From: Amycolatopsis keratiniphila subsp. keratiniphila
Lineage (GTDB): Bacteria > Actinomycetota > Actinomycetes > Mycobacteriales > Pseudonocardiaceae
Reading direction: 5' to 3'
Length of the DNA: 64,000 nucleotides
NCBI RefSeq assembly: GCF_001620365.2
Contig: NZ_LQMT02000038.1
Location: 26,831 to 90,830, forward strand
The notes under the pieces were generated by a model. It saw nothing but the letters and a program-made list of their open reading frames with translations. It searched no databases and was not told the origin of the DNA. The position numbers and the translations under genes are program-made. Shown here one piece after another: positions 26,605 through 34,426 of the stretch (the first letter of the stretch is position 1; each line of letters begins with the position of its first letter).

Positions 26605-27965
26605 AGGAGATCGAGCGGGCGGCGGAGATCGCGGGCGCGTGGGCCGCGGTGCCGCCGACGACGCGAGCGGAGGTGATCACCGGGGTCGCCGACGCGCTGG
26701 ACGCGGCGGGACCGTCCCTGATCGAGATCGCCGACGCCGAAACCAGGCTGGGGACCGCACGGCTGTCCGGTGAACTGGCCAGGACGACGTTCCAGCTGCG
26801 GCTGCTCGCGGCCCGGAGCGGTACGTACTACGACGTCCGGATCGACCGCGCCGACCCGTCGTGGCCACCCGGGCCGCGCCCGGAGCTGCGTCGTTATCGG
26901 ACCGCGGTGGGGCCGGTGCTGGTGTTCGCCGCGAGCAACTTCCCGTTCGCGTTCAGTGTGGCGGGCGGGGACACGGCGTCGGCGTGGGTGGCCGGGTGCC
27001 CGGTGGTGGTCAAGGCGCATCCAGGACATCCGGAGTTGTCCCGCCGGACGGCGGCGATCATCGGCGAAGCCCTCGGCCCATGGGGCGACATTTTCGGCCT
27101 CGTCGAAGGAGAATCCGTCGGTGTGGAGGCATTGCGTCACCCGGCGATCGCGGCTGCGGCCTTCACCGGATCGGTGGCGGGCGGGCTCGCCCTGGCGCGG
27201 ATCGCCGCCGAACGTCCGGTCCCGATCCCGTTCCACGGCGAGCTCGGCAGCGTCAACCCGGTGATCGTCCTGCCGGGTGCCGCGCGCTCCGAAGACCTGG
27301 CGGCGGGCTACGCCGGCTCGCTGACCTTGGGCAACGGTCAGTTCTGCACGAACCCGGGCCTGGTGTTCGTGCCGTCGGAGAGCCCGTTCGTCGAGCTCGT
27401 CGCCGAACGGCTGCGCGGGATCCCGGCCGCGCCGTTCCTGAACGACCGGATCGCGTCGGGCTTCGACGCGGGTGCGGAGCGGCTGACCGGCATCCCGGGG
27501 ATGCGCGAGGTCGTCGCCGGTCCTGGACCTCGGCTGCTGGAGATCGACCTGGCCGACTTCGGGCCTGAAGCGGCCGAAGAGTGCTTCGGCCCGCTGGGCG
27601 TCGTCGTCCGGTACTCGCGGCTTTCCGATGTCCTGCCGGTGCTGTCGGCGTTGCCCGGCCAGCTCACGACGACGGTGCACGCGCTGCCCGAAGAGTCCTC
27701 CGAGGTCGAGGCGCTGCGGCCGGTGCTGGCCGACCGCAGCGGGCGGATCCTGTGGGGCGGCTGGCCGACCGGGGTCGCGGTGACCGCCGCGATGCAGCAC
27801 GGCGGACCGTTCCCGGCGACGACCTCTCCGGCGTCGACGTCGGTCGGGACGGCGGCGGTGGAGCGCTTCCTGCGTCCGGTGTCCTATCAGGACTGGCCTT
27901 CGCACCTGCTGCCGGAGCCGTTGCGGGACGACAACCCTTGGGACGTGCCGCAACACTTCTCGTGA
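26601..27965 (+). CDS. Aldehyde dehydrogenase, probable 2-oxoglutarate semialdehyde dehydrogenase
   Basis: The 454-residue NAD(P)-dependent enzyme has the cofactor-binding VVVKAHPGHPELS (Lys138), the general base Glu214 in PFHGELGSVNPVI and the nucleophile Cys249 in GNGQFCTNPGL. This SNP-type subgroup includes known 2-oxoglutarate semialdehyde dehydrogenases of hydroxyproline and pentose pathways. It would give 2-oxoglutarate as the last pathway step. The gene ends the operon; its TGA at 27963-27965 lies inside a 28-bp repeat also found at 34069-34096. Confidence 0.9.
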   Translation: MKEIERAAEIAGAWAAVPPTTRAEVITGVADALDAAGPSLIEIADAETRLGTARLSGELARTTFQLRLLAARSGTYYDVRIDRADPSWPPGPRPELRRYRTAVGPVLVFAASNFPFAFSVAGGDTASAWVAGCPVVVKAHPGHPELSRRTAAIIGEALGPWGDIFGLVEGESVGVEALRHPAIAAAAFTGSVAGGLALARIAAERPVPIPFHGELGSVNPVIVLPGAARSEDLAAGYAGSLTLGNGQFCTNPGLVFVPSESPFVELVAERLRGIPAAPFLNDRIASGFDAGAERLTGIPGMREVVAGPGPRLLEIDLADFGPEAAEECFGPLGVVVRYSRLSDVLPVLSALPGQLTTTVHALPEESSEVEALRPVLADRSGRILWGGWPTGVAVTAAMQHGGPFPATTSPASTSVGTAAVERFLRPVSYQDWPSHLLPEPLRDDNPWDVPQHFS

Positions 27966-27986
27966 GTGGTGAGGGCGGTTAGGGCC
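27959..27986 (+). repeat. 28-bp repeat copy A spanning a stop codon
   Basis: The segment beginning CTCGTGAGTGG and ending CGGTTAGGGCC matches 34069-34096 at 25 of 28 positions. Here the aldehyde dehydrogenase TGA is bases 5-7 of the repeat. Shorter relatives (CGTGAGTG-like words) occur near 28101, 32625 and 36060. Confidence 0.75.
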
Positions 27987-28010
27987 AACCTTGTCGTATG
28001 TGTCTGCAGG

Positions 28011-28091
28011 CGTGATTCGCGTGATCAGGGGCGTAACTCGCGTGACTGGATGCCGAACTCGCGTGTTACGCCCCTGATCACGCGAATCACG
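28011..28091. repeat. Perfect 27-bp inverted repeat after the hydroxyproline operon
   Basis: Arms 28011-28037 (start CGTGATTCGCGTGATCAGG) and 28065-28091 are exact reverse complements with a 27-nt spacer. The spacer itself carries repeated ACTCGCGTG words. There is no gene and no T-tract. It lies between convergent operons and may stop both; the length and word repetition point to a REP-like intergenic element. Confidence 0.85.
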
Positions 28092-28183
28092 GCTTCGATC
28101 ACGTGAGTGCGGTGCCAGATTCTCGTGAGCGGCTGGTGGATCGCTCGCACTCGGCGCACACCAAAGCCACGTCGGCGGCGGTA

Positions 28184-28230
28184 GTGAAGGCCTCCTTCCC
28201 TACCTTCAGAGTAGGAAAGGAGGCCTTCAC
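28184..28230. repeat. 20-bp inverted repeat (19/20) before the amidohydrolase end
   Basis: Arms 28184-28203 (GTGAAGGCCTCCTTCCCTAC) and 28211-28230 pair with a single mismatch around a 7-nt loop, CTTCAGA. Loop size and arm length equal those of the hairpin at 3386-3432, though the arm sequences differ. It is a probable terminator for the minus-strand amidohydrolase operon ending at 28257. Confidence 0.82.
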
Positions 28231-28256
28231 GGACAGCGCAGGGTGACCGCCATAAG

Positions 28257-29471
28257 TCAGGCCGAGACGACGGTTCCGCCCTGCACCACGTACCGGAACT
28301 TCTCCGGCTCCGCCAGCACGCCGATGTCCTCCAGCGGATCCCGGTCGACGACCACCAGATCCGCGTGCGCGCCCGGCGCGAGCGTGCCGATCTCGCCGGT
28401 CAGGTTCAGCAGGTCCGCCGCCGTCGACGTCGCGGAGCGGATCACCTCCAGCGCGGACTGGACCTCGCCGCGCAACCGGAACTCGTGGTTCTGGTGCCGG
28501 TGCATCCCGCCGAGGAGATCGCTGCCGTACACCAGTTTCACCCCGCCTCGCGCGGCCCGCTCCAAAGCCGCCATACCCGCGCCGAGCACCTCGTCGACCT
28601 TGCGCCAGCTGGATTCCGGCAGTCCGTGCTCGCGCCCCTCCTCCTTCAGCGCCCAGTACGTCACCAGGGTCGGCACGAGGTACGCGTCGTGCCGGAGGAA
28701 CAGCTCGACACTCAGGTCGTCGATCAGGTTGCCGTGTTCGATCGACCGGACGCCGAGCTCCAGCGCGCGGTTCACCGCGCGGGCGGTGTACGCGTGGGCG
28801 GCGACGTAACGGTTGGCCGACTCCGCCTCCTCGACGATGGCGCGCAACTCCTCGGCGGAGTACTGCGTCGAGTCGATCCGGTCGGTGGGGGAGGCGACGC
28901 CGCCGGAGGCCATCACCTTGATGTGGTGCGCTCCCTTGCGCAGTTCGTCGCGCGCCGCCGCGCGGACCGCGTCGACCCCGTCGGCGACCCGGCCGAGACC
29001 GGCGCAGCACGGGTGGTCTTCGCTGGTGTTGGCGCCGCGCGTCCGGCTGTCGCCGTGCCCGCCGGTCTGGCTCAGCGCGCGGCCGCAGAACAGCAGACGC
29101 GGCCCGCGGAACAAACCTTCGGCCTGCGCGTCGGCGAGACCGTAGTCGGCGCCGGAAGCGTCACGGACGGTCGTGAAGCCACGGTCCAGCATCCGGCTCA
29201 TGGTGCGGGCACTGTGCGCGGCCACGTAGGACGGTGACGACGCGGGCAGCGACCCCAGATCCGCGGTCGACGCGGTGACGTGCACATGGGCGTCGACGAG
29301 CCCGGGCAGCACGAACGCCCCGCGCAGGTCCTCGGTCCGCGCGTCGCCCGCGGTGAGGCCGGCGCCGACTTCGACGATCCGGCCGTCGGCGCACCGCAGG
29401 TCGCCCTCGGTGTACTCGCCGGTGACCGGGTCGAGCAGGCGGGCGTCGCGCAGCAGCAGCGATCCGTTCAT
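28257..29471 (-). CDS. Amidohydrolase-superfamily protein (metal-dependent peptidase/prolidase-like)
   Basis: The 404-residue enzyme has the amidohydrolase metal site: GLVDAHVHVTAS (HxH), the probable carboxylated Lys in HHIKVMASGG, His residues in VAAHAYTARAV and SIEHGNLID, and an Asp in VYGSDLLGG. The phrase PTDRIDSTQYSAEELRAIVEEA is typical of the group with Xaa-Pro and Xaa-basic dipeptidase activities, and this is my best functional guess. The ATG at 29471 overlaps the GAF gene stop, so it is the last gene of an MFS-GAF-amidohydrolase operon. A peptide or cyclic amide substrate imported by the MFS carrier is plausible. Confidence 0.82.
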   Translation of the reverse strand: MNGSLLLRDARLLDPVTGEYTEGDLRCADGRIVEVGAGLTAGDARTEDLRGAFVLPGLVDAHVHVTASTADLGSLPASSPSYVAAHSARTMSRMLDRGFTTVRDASGADYGLADAQAEGLFRGPRLLFCGRALSQTGGHGDSRTRGANTSEDHPCCAGLGRVADGVDAVRAAARDELRKGAHHIKVMASGGVASPTDRIDSTQYSAEELRAIVEEAESANRYVAAHAYTARAVNRALELGVRSIEHGNLIDDLSVELFLRHDAYLVPTLVTYWALKEEGREHGLPESSWRKVDEVLGAGMAALERAARGGVKLVYGSDLLGGMHRHQNHEFRLRGEVQSALEVIRSATSTAADLLNLTGEIGTLAPGAHADLVVVDRDPLEDIGVLAEPEKFRYVVQGGTVVSA

Positions 29472-29908
29472 CGGGTCTCCTCCAGGAGTTCGCGCAGGGC
29501 CGGGACCGCCAACGGTGCCAGAGATCGCGCCACCGCGACGGAATCGTCGTCGTAGTGACCTTCCGCGTCGAGGAGGTTGAGGACGCCGAGGGTGCGGCCG
29601 TCGTCCACCACCGGCACGTTGATCACCGCGCCGCAACCGAGACTGTCGATGAGTTCGTGGTCGGCGAAGATCTCCCGCACCGCCGCGCTGTCCGGCCCGA
29701 AGTACGGCTCCTGGCCGGTGATGCACCGGTCCAGCCAGCCGGCGGCGACCTCGACGGTCTTCTCGCCGCCGACCGGGTATTCGACCGGGTGGCTGCTGTG
29801 CACTCGCCGCAGCGCCCGCCGTTCGGGCACCCAGGCCAGCACGGTGAACAGCCGTACGCCGATCGTGGCTCGGGTCTTGTCCTCCACAGTGGACAGCGAC
29901 ACGGTCAC
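29468..29908 (-). CDS. Stand-alone GAF-domain protein
   Basis: The 146-residue protein is a single GAF-like domain: RATIGVRLFTVLAWVPERRALRR at the start, then IDSLGCGAVINVPVVDDGRTLGVLNLLDAEGHYDD. It has no output domain. The GTG at 29908 overlaps the MFS stop, with AAGGAGATGAC upstream, and its own stop overlaps the amidohydrolase ATG. Coupling on both sides suggests a role tied to the transported or hydrolysed compound, perhaps as a ligand sensor or an enzyme accessory. Function is unknown. Confidence 0.78.
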   Translation of the reverse strand: MTVSLSTVEDKTRATIGVRLFTVLAWVPERRALRRVHSSHPVEYPVGGEKTVEVAAGWLDRCITGQEPYFGPDSAAVREIFADHELIDSLGCGAVINVPVVDDGRTLGVLNLLDAEGHYDDDSVAVARSLAPLAVPALRELLEETR

Positions 29909-31296
29909 TTCGTCATCTCCTTCGCGGTTTTCACGGGCGCGCCGTGTTCGGTCAGTTCTTCCAGGGACCGGCCGGCGGTGGACAGGCCGAACACGACCAC
30001 GCACACCACCCCGGCCGCCAGGACGGCGGTGGTGAGGCCGAAGACGCCCGCGAAGCCGAGGCTCGCGGCGGACAGGCCGATGATCGTCGGGGCCAGGATG
30101 CTGCCGACCCGGCCGAACGCGCTGGACAGCCCGGTGCCGCTGGCGCGGATCCAGGTCGGGAAGACCTCGGGTGTGTAGGAGTACACGCCGGCGTACGTGC
30201 CGTTGAGGAAGAACGACAGCACCGCCCCGGCGAGGGTGATCGACCACGGCGCGTCCATCTGGCTCAGCCAGAACGCGCTCACCGCCGACCCGGCGAGGTA
30301 CAACGCGATGGTGTGCTTGCGGTCGAGCCGTTCCGACAGCCACGCGGCGGAGAAGTACCCGGGGATCTGCGCCAGGTAGATGATGATCGAGAACTCGAAG
30401 CTCTTGGTCACCGTGATACCGCGCTCGACGAGCAGCGTCGGGATCCACGAGAAGAAGCCGTAGTAGGAGAACGTGATCACGAACCACACGGTCCAGATCA
30501 CCGCGGTGCGGCGGGCCATCGCCGGGCTCCACAGGAACTTCAACGCGCTGAGCAGATTGACCTTGGGGGTCTCCGTCGCGGGCTGCGCCTCGGCCTCGGC
30601 GACGGCCGGAAGTGCTTGCCCCGTCGCCTTTTCGACGTCCCGCTCCAGTTTCGTGACGATCTTCTCCGCCTCGGCGTGCCGCCCGTTCGCAACGAGGAAC
30701 CTCGGTGATTCCGGCAGGGATCGGCGCCACCACAGCAGCATGACGATCGGCAGCGCGGTGATCAGCTGGGCGACCCGCCAGCCTTCCGGCACCGTCGGGA
30801 CGACGAACCGGCCGATCAGCGCGGCCATGACGAATCCGAACGAGAAGAACCCGGCCAGCGCGCCGACGAACCAGCCGCGGCGTTTGGCGGGGACGAATTC
30901 CGACAGGAACGGCGCGATGATCGCGCTTTCGGCGCCCGCACCCGCCCCGGCCAGCACCCGCGCGCCCAGGAAGACCTCGTAATTCGGGGAGAAGGCCGCG
31001 ACCACCGAGAACACCGCGTAGAAGGCCAGCGCGTACATCATGACCTTCTTGCGGCCGATGCGGTCGCCCAGCAGGCCGGCGGCGATCGCGCCGAAGAGGA
31101 AGCCGAACGGCGTCGCCGAACCGATCAGCCCGAGCTGGCCGTTGTCGAGGCCCCAGGCGGCTTTCGCGCTGGGCAGGAGGAAGGCGACGACGGCGGAGTC
31201 CATGCCGTCGAAGGTGTAGCCGAGCCCGCCGATGAGCAGGAGTTTGTAATGGGGACGGCTCAGCGGGAGCCGGTCCAGTCGGGCCAGAAGCGTCAT
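29905..31296 (-). CDS. MFS transporter (aromatic acid/sugar porter-like)
   Basis: The 463-residue carrier has 12 hydrophobic segments, the loop 2-3 motif GLLGDRIGRKKVM, and the long central loop of the sugar porter/AAHS groups with RRSLPESPRFL. The second half repeats SERLDRKHTI. The ATG at 31296 is chosen over a longer frame to 31395 that would run into the promoter. It is first in the operon with the GAF and amidohydrolase genes and diverges from the RpiR regulator. Substrate is unknown; import of a compound handled by the amidohydrolase is inferred. Confidence 0.88.
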   Translation of the reverse strand: MTLLARLDRLPLSRPHYKLLLIGGLGYTFDGMDSAVVAFLLPSAKAAWGLDNGQLGLIGSATPFGFLFGAIAAGLLGDRIGRKKVMMYALAFYAVFSVVAAFSPNYEVFLGARVLAGAGAGAESAIIAPFLSEFVPAKRRGWFVGALAGFFSFGFVMAALIGRFVVPTVPEGWRVAQLITALPIVMLLWWRRSLPESPRFLVANGRHAEAEKIVTKLERDVEKATGQALPAVAEAEAQPATETPKVNLLSALKFLWSPAMARRTAVIWTVWFVITFSYYGFFSWIPTLLVERGITVTKSFEFSIIIYLAQIPGYFSAAWLSERLDRKHTIALYLAGSAVSAFWLSQMDAPWSITLAGAVLSFFLNGTYAGVYSYTPEVFPTWIRASGTGLSSAFGRVGSILAPTIIGLSAASLGFAGVFGLTTAVLAAGVVCVVVFGLSTAGRSLEELTEHGAPVKTAKEMTK

Positions 31297-31339
31297 GGGG
31301 AACGCCTTCCGTGGTTCGGGCGACGAGGAGTGCGGACAA

Positions 31340-31367
31340 CGTATACTGCGTTTCGGCAAAACTGCAA
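31340..31367 (-). promoter_or_regulatory. Probable promoter of the MFS-GAF-amidohydrolase operon
   Basis: On the minus strand TTGCAG (31362-31367) and TATACG (31340-31345) form -35 and -10 elements with a 16-nt spacer, 44 bases upstream of the MFS start. TTGCA-type words recur nearby on both strands (TTGCAA at 31374-31379) and may be regulator contacts. Confidence 0.5.
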
Positions 31368-31431
31368 TGGTTGTTGCAAGTGGTTCGACGGGCACGATGC
31401 GTTACCGTGACGCGGTCGAGGGAGGGTGTGC

Positions 31432-32358
31432 GTGACAGAGACGGGAACCGACGACGGTTTCGAGGCATGGCTGCGGGATCGGACACCGGAACGCGGCCTG
31501 CGGCCGAAGTCGGCCGCGGTGCTCGAAGTGCTGGTCTCGCAACCGCGCCGGGCGTCGTTCGGCTCGACGGCCGAGCTCGCCCAGCTCGCCGGGGTCAACG
31601 TCGCCACCGTCACCCGGACGGCGCAGGCGCTCGGGTTCGCCGGATGGCCGGCGCTGCAACAGGAGTTGCGGGCGAGGTACATGTCGTCGCTGAGCGCGCC
31701 GCAGGTGGCGGAGGAACATCGGGACGTCGACTCGCCGGGTTCCGCGTCGTTGCGCCGGGATCTCGACAGTCTCGCCCTGCTCAACCGGCGGTTCGCCGAG
31801 GACGAGATCCGCCAGGTCGCCGAGGCCGTCGCGGGGGCGCGCCGCACGGTCGTCATCGCCGACGGCAGTTACGCCGCGGTCGGGATCGCCTTCGCGCACA
31901 ACGCCCGGCTCGCCGGGTACGACGTCCACGCGATCACCGCGGGCGACGCCGAACTCGCCAACGCCACGGCGAAGCTCTCCTCCGAAGACGTGCTCATCGC
32001 GATCAGTTTCTGGCGCCTGTACGAAAGCACCGTGCTGGCCGCGAACGAGGCGAAGGCCAGGGGAGCGCGCGCGTTCGCCATCACCGACGCGGCGAGTCCC
32101 GCGCTGGCGGGCGCCGTCGAACAGGTGCTGATGGTGCCGGCCGAAGGCGTGACCTTCTTCCCGTCGCTGACCGCGGGGATGAGCCTGGTGCAGGCGATCG
32201 TCGCGCAACTGGCCGCCGTCGACCCGGTCCGCACCGGTGAGTCGATCGAGGCGGCCGAGGCCATGTGGTCGCGGTTCGACCTGCTGCACCGCCGCCCGGG
32301 GTCGGCCGATCGGACAGTGCCGAAAAGGCCGACCGGCGGAGGCGTCTCCGCCGGATGA
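31432..32358 (+). CDS. RpiR-family regulator with SIS domain
   Basis: The 308-residue regulator has an N-terminal RpiR HTH (about 25-85: FGSTAELAQLAGVNVATVTR, then ALGFAGWPALQQEL). A SIS domain (about 120-260: ARRTVVIADGSYAAVGIAFAHNARLAGYDVHAI) follows, which in relatives binds phosphosugars or related ligands. The GTG at 31432 is chosen because GGAGGG lies 6-7 nt upstream; the GTG at 31426 is too close to it. Divergence from the MFS operon makes that operon the likely target. Confidence 0.87.
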   Translation: MTETGTDDGFEAWLRDRTPERGLRPKSAAVLEVLVSQPRRASFGSTAELAQLAGVNVATVTRTAQALGFAGWPALQQELRARYMSSLSAPQVAEEHRDVDSPGSASLRRDLDSLALLNRRFAEDEIRQVAEAVAGARRTVVIADGSYAAVGIAFAHNARLAGYDVHAITAGDAELANATAKLSSEDVLIAISFWRLYESTVLAANEAKARGARAFAITDAASPALAGAVEQVLMVPAEGVTFFPSLTAGMSLVQAIVAQLAAVDPVRTGESIEAAEAMWSRFDLLHRRPGSADRTVPKRPTGGGVSAG

Positions 32359-32437
32359 CCGATCCGCCGCCCCCTGCCGGGAGGCGATCCTGGTTCCAGG
32401 CCGCCGGAACAGGCGGCACGGGATCGAGGAGGACGAA

Positions 32438-32602
32438 ATGACCATCATCGCGACTTTGGGTGCCTACGCCGGGCTCGCTCTGCTGGCGCTGATGGCGGCG
32501 ACGCCGCTGCTGGTCGAACTCGACCAGCGGTTCCCGGTCATCCGCCGGGTGAAGGCGGCCGAACGGGAACGCCCGATGCCCGCCGGACTCGCTTCGGCGT
32601 GA
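32438..32602 (+). CDS. 54-residue single-helix membrane protein
   Basis: A short frame with an excellent ribosome site (GAGGAGG) before the ATG at 32438. It encodes one hydrophobic helix (about 3-25, IIATLGAYAGLALLALMAA) and a basic cytoplasmic tail, VIRRVKAAERERPMP. It follows the RpiR gene by 79 bases. No family is recognised. Confidence 0.6.
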   Translation: MTIIATLGAYAGLALLALMAATPLLVELDQRFPVIRRVKAAERERPMPAGLASA

Positions 32603-32687
32603 CGCAGAGCACAGGGACTACCTCACGTGAGTGATTCGCGCTCCGCCAATTCGTAACTTTGTGTCGCGTCATGAAACGCTCTGTGAC

Positions 32688-32993
32688 GTGACCGTGGATT
32701 TCTGCACCAACGCCCAGCCCTCCGACGCCTTCGCGGAGTTCCGAAGGAACGTCGACGAACTGACCCAGGCGTTCATCGACGCCTGCCGTCAGGGCCGTAC
32801 GCCGGGCGATGCTTCTCTCGACCTGCTGCAGCGGGTTCATCGCGAAGACCGCAACTGGGTCGTCGTGCATCTGACCTTCGCCATCGCGGCGCTCGCGCAT
32901 CAGCGAACGCTGTCGCCCGCCGACGCCGTCACCCGGCCAGGTGGCGTGACGGGTGCGCCGGAGCGCGCGTTGTTAGCTTCCGCGAGTGACTGA
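32688..32993 (+). CDS. Hypothetical protein, helical, 101 residues
   Basis: The frame from GTG 32688 encodes a soluble, mostly helical protein, with AFAEFRRNVDELTQAFIDACRQG and WVVVHLTFAIAALAHQ. It has no clear ribosome site, so the start is uncertain. It contains a TTA codon at 32973-32975, rare in this genome. The stop overlaps the GTG of the VanZ-RDD gene by 8 bases, which suggests coupling. Confidence 0.5.
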   Translation: MTVDFCTNAQPSDAFAEFRRNVDELTQAFIDACRQGRTPGDASLDLLQRVHREDRNWVVVHLTFAIAALAHQRTLSPADAVTRPGGVTGAPERALLASASD

Positions 32994-34092
32994 TCCGACC
33001 ATCTCCGCGGTCATCGCGGTGTTCGCGGGTTTCGTGCTCGCGGGCTTCCTAGCCGTCCCGTACATCGCCGCGAGTTACCGGCGCCGCGGTGAACTCGGGC
33101 TCTGGCGGGTCCTGCTGGTGTTCGGGTTCCTGGTCTACGCCATGTCGCTGTGGACGTACACCTTGCTCCCCATCCCGGAGACGACGACGTGCGCCGGGCA
33201 CGTGGCCGGTCATCTGCAGTTGCGCCCGTTCCAATTCGTCGCCGACATCCGCCGTGAACAGACCGGCACGGGCCTGCGGGCGTTCCTGCGTAATCCGGCC
33301 GTCCAGCAGACGGTGTTCAACGTCGCCTTGTTCGTGCCGCTGGGGATGTTCGTCCGGCACCTGTTCCGGCGGGGTTTCCTCACCACCGTCGCCGTCGGTT
33401 TCGCGGTCTCTCTGTTCATCGAATGCACCCAGCTGACCGGGGTCTGGTTCCTGTTCGAATGCCCGTACCGGCTGGCCGACGTCGACGACCTGCTGACCAA
33501 CACCCTCGGCGCCGCCGTCGGATTCGGGCTCGCCCCGCTACTGCGGCTGCTTCCGGGGAACGAACCGTCCGCGCCGCCCGGGACACCGCGGCCGGTCACG
33601 GCGCGCCGCCGCTTGCTCGGGATGGCCGTCGACGTCGTGTCCGTCATCCTGCTCGGCACCACGGTCGGGATCGTGACGACGCTGCTCGTGGGTGAACCGA
33701 GCACCGTCGTCACCGCGCTGATCGGCACCTTCCTGCCCGCGCTGCTCCTGCTGTTCGTCATCCCGGTCGCGGGCAACGGCGCCAGCTTCGGCCAGCGCGT
33801 CGTGTTGCTGCGCCCCACCCGCCCGGACGGCGGGAAGCCTTCGCTGTGGCGGATGATCGTGCGATTCCTGACCGGGTCCGGGGGCTACTTCACGTTGCTC
33901 ACGTTGGCGTCGGTGGTCAACGGCGGTTTCGAGCCGCTGGCCAACCTGCTGTTCTTCGCCAGCGGAATCCTCGCGATCCGGCCCGAAGGCCACCAAGGAC
34001 TTTCCGGACTGGTCGCGGGCCTGCGGATGGCCGACGTGCGGGCGTTCGACGACCGGGAGGTGCCGAGTCTCGTGAGTGGCAAGGACGGTTAG
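32986..34092 (+). CDS. VanZ-like and RDD-domain membrane fusion protein
   Basis: The 368-residue protein combines a VanZ-like N-terminal domain with an RDD-like C-terminal domain. The first (about 40-190) has LRPFQFVADI, FNVALFVPLGMFVRHLF, SLFIECTQL and RLADVDDLLTNTLGA. The second (about 205-350) has RRLLGMAVDVVSVILLGTT and NGASFGQRVVLLR. VanZ proteins can lower teicoplanin binding; RDD proteins have diverse membrane roles. The fusion's job is unknown, but an envelope or antibiotic-tolerance role is a fair inference. Its last residues, LVSGKDG, are encoded by the 28-bp repeat at 34069-34096, so the true ancestral C-terminus may have been shorter or different. Confidence 0.82.
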   Translation: MTDPTISAVIAVFAGFVLAGFLAVPYIAASYRRRGELGLWRVLLVFGFLVYAMSLWTYTLLPIPETTTCAGHVAGHLQLRPFQFVADIRREQTGTGLRAFLRNPAVQQTVFNVALFVPLGMFVRHLFRRGFLTTVAVGFAVSLFIECTQLTGVWFLFECPYRLADVDDLLTNTLGAAVGFGLAPLLRLLPGNEPSAPPGTPRPVTARRRLLGMAVDVVSVILLGTTVGIVTTLLVGEPSTVVTALIGTFLPALLLLFVIPVAGNGASFGQRVVLLRPTRPDGGKPSLWRMIVRFLTGSGGYFTLLTLASVVNGGFEPLANLLFFASGILAIRPEGHQGLSGLVAGLRMADVRAFDDREVPSLVSGKDG

Positions 34093-34096
34093 GGCC
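34069..34096 (+). repeat. 28-bp repeat copy B encoding a protein C-terminus
   Basis: It matches 27959-27986 at 25 of 28 positions. It codes for the last residues of the VanZ-RDD protein and provides its TAG stop (34090-34092). Confidence 0.75.
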
Positions 34097-34157
34097 GGGG
34101 TTGCGAAAGCCACTTTCGCAACGTCTGATGTCCCGAAAGTGGCTTTCGCGACCCCGG
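34095..34157. repeat. 24-bp inverted repeat (23/24) built from GCGAAAGCCACTTTCGC
   Basis: Arms 34095-34118 and 34134-34157 pair with one mismatch across 15 nt. Each arm holds the word CGAAAGCCACTTTCG or its complement, itself a palindrome around CCA/TGG. It follows the VanZ-RDD stop and may be its terminator. The same word forms the perfect repeat at 34266-34320. Confidence 0.85.
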
Positions 34158-34197
34158 GCGCCGGCGGCGAGGCGGTCGGCGCGGAAGAGCGACCGGG

Positions 34198-34214
34198 GTG
34201 AAGGCCCCCTTCAC
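34198..34214. repeat. Short TGAAGG palindrome
   Basis: GTGAAGG-CCC-CCTTCAC, followed by AGCATTAGACGC. The same words (TGAAGGCCCCCTTC, then TTAGACGC) recur in the hairpin at 63943-63980. It looks like a decayed copy of that element. Confidence 0.6.
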
Positions 34215-34265
34215 AGCATTAGACGCGGCGACCGGCGTTTCTTGTTGCCGGGTGCCGACGTTGAA

Positions 34266-34320
34266 CGTTGCGAAAGCCACTTTCGCAACGTCGAGGGTTG
34301 CGAAAGTGGCTTTCGCAACG
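34266..34320. repeat. Perfect 24-bp inverted repeat, each arm itself palindromic
   Basis: Arms 34266-34289 (CGTTGCGAAAGCCACTTTCG, then CAAC) and 34297-34320 are exact reverse complements separated by 7 nt. Because each arm can fold alone (GTTGCGAAAG/CTTTCGCAAC), the DNA could form two small hairpins or one long one. It shares its core word with the repeat at 34095-34157. Confidence 0.85.
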
Positions 34321-34426
34321 TCGGTTGTGGCCGGATGCGACGAGGTTCGCCACCCGATCGGGTCGACCCTGCCGTTCCCGCGAGTCATTCCCCCTGGCAG
34401 GAGGCGCGGGCCGGAACACTCGCCCG

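Noticed and set aside
34095..34320. Possible CRISPR array
   Set aside because: The repeats are palindromic and alternate in orientation, with no equal-length spacers and no cas genes.
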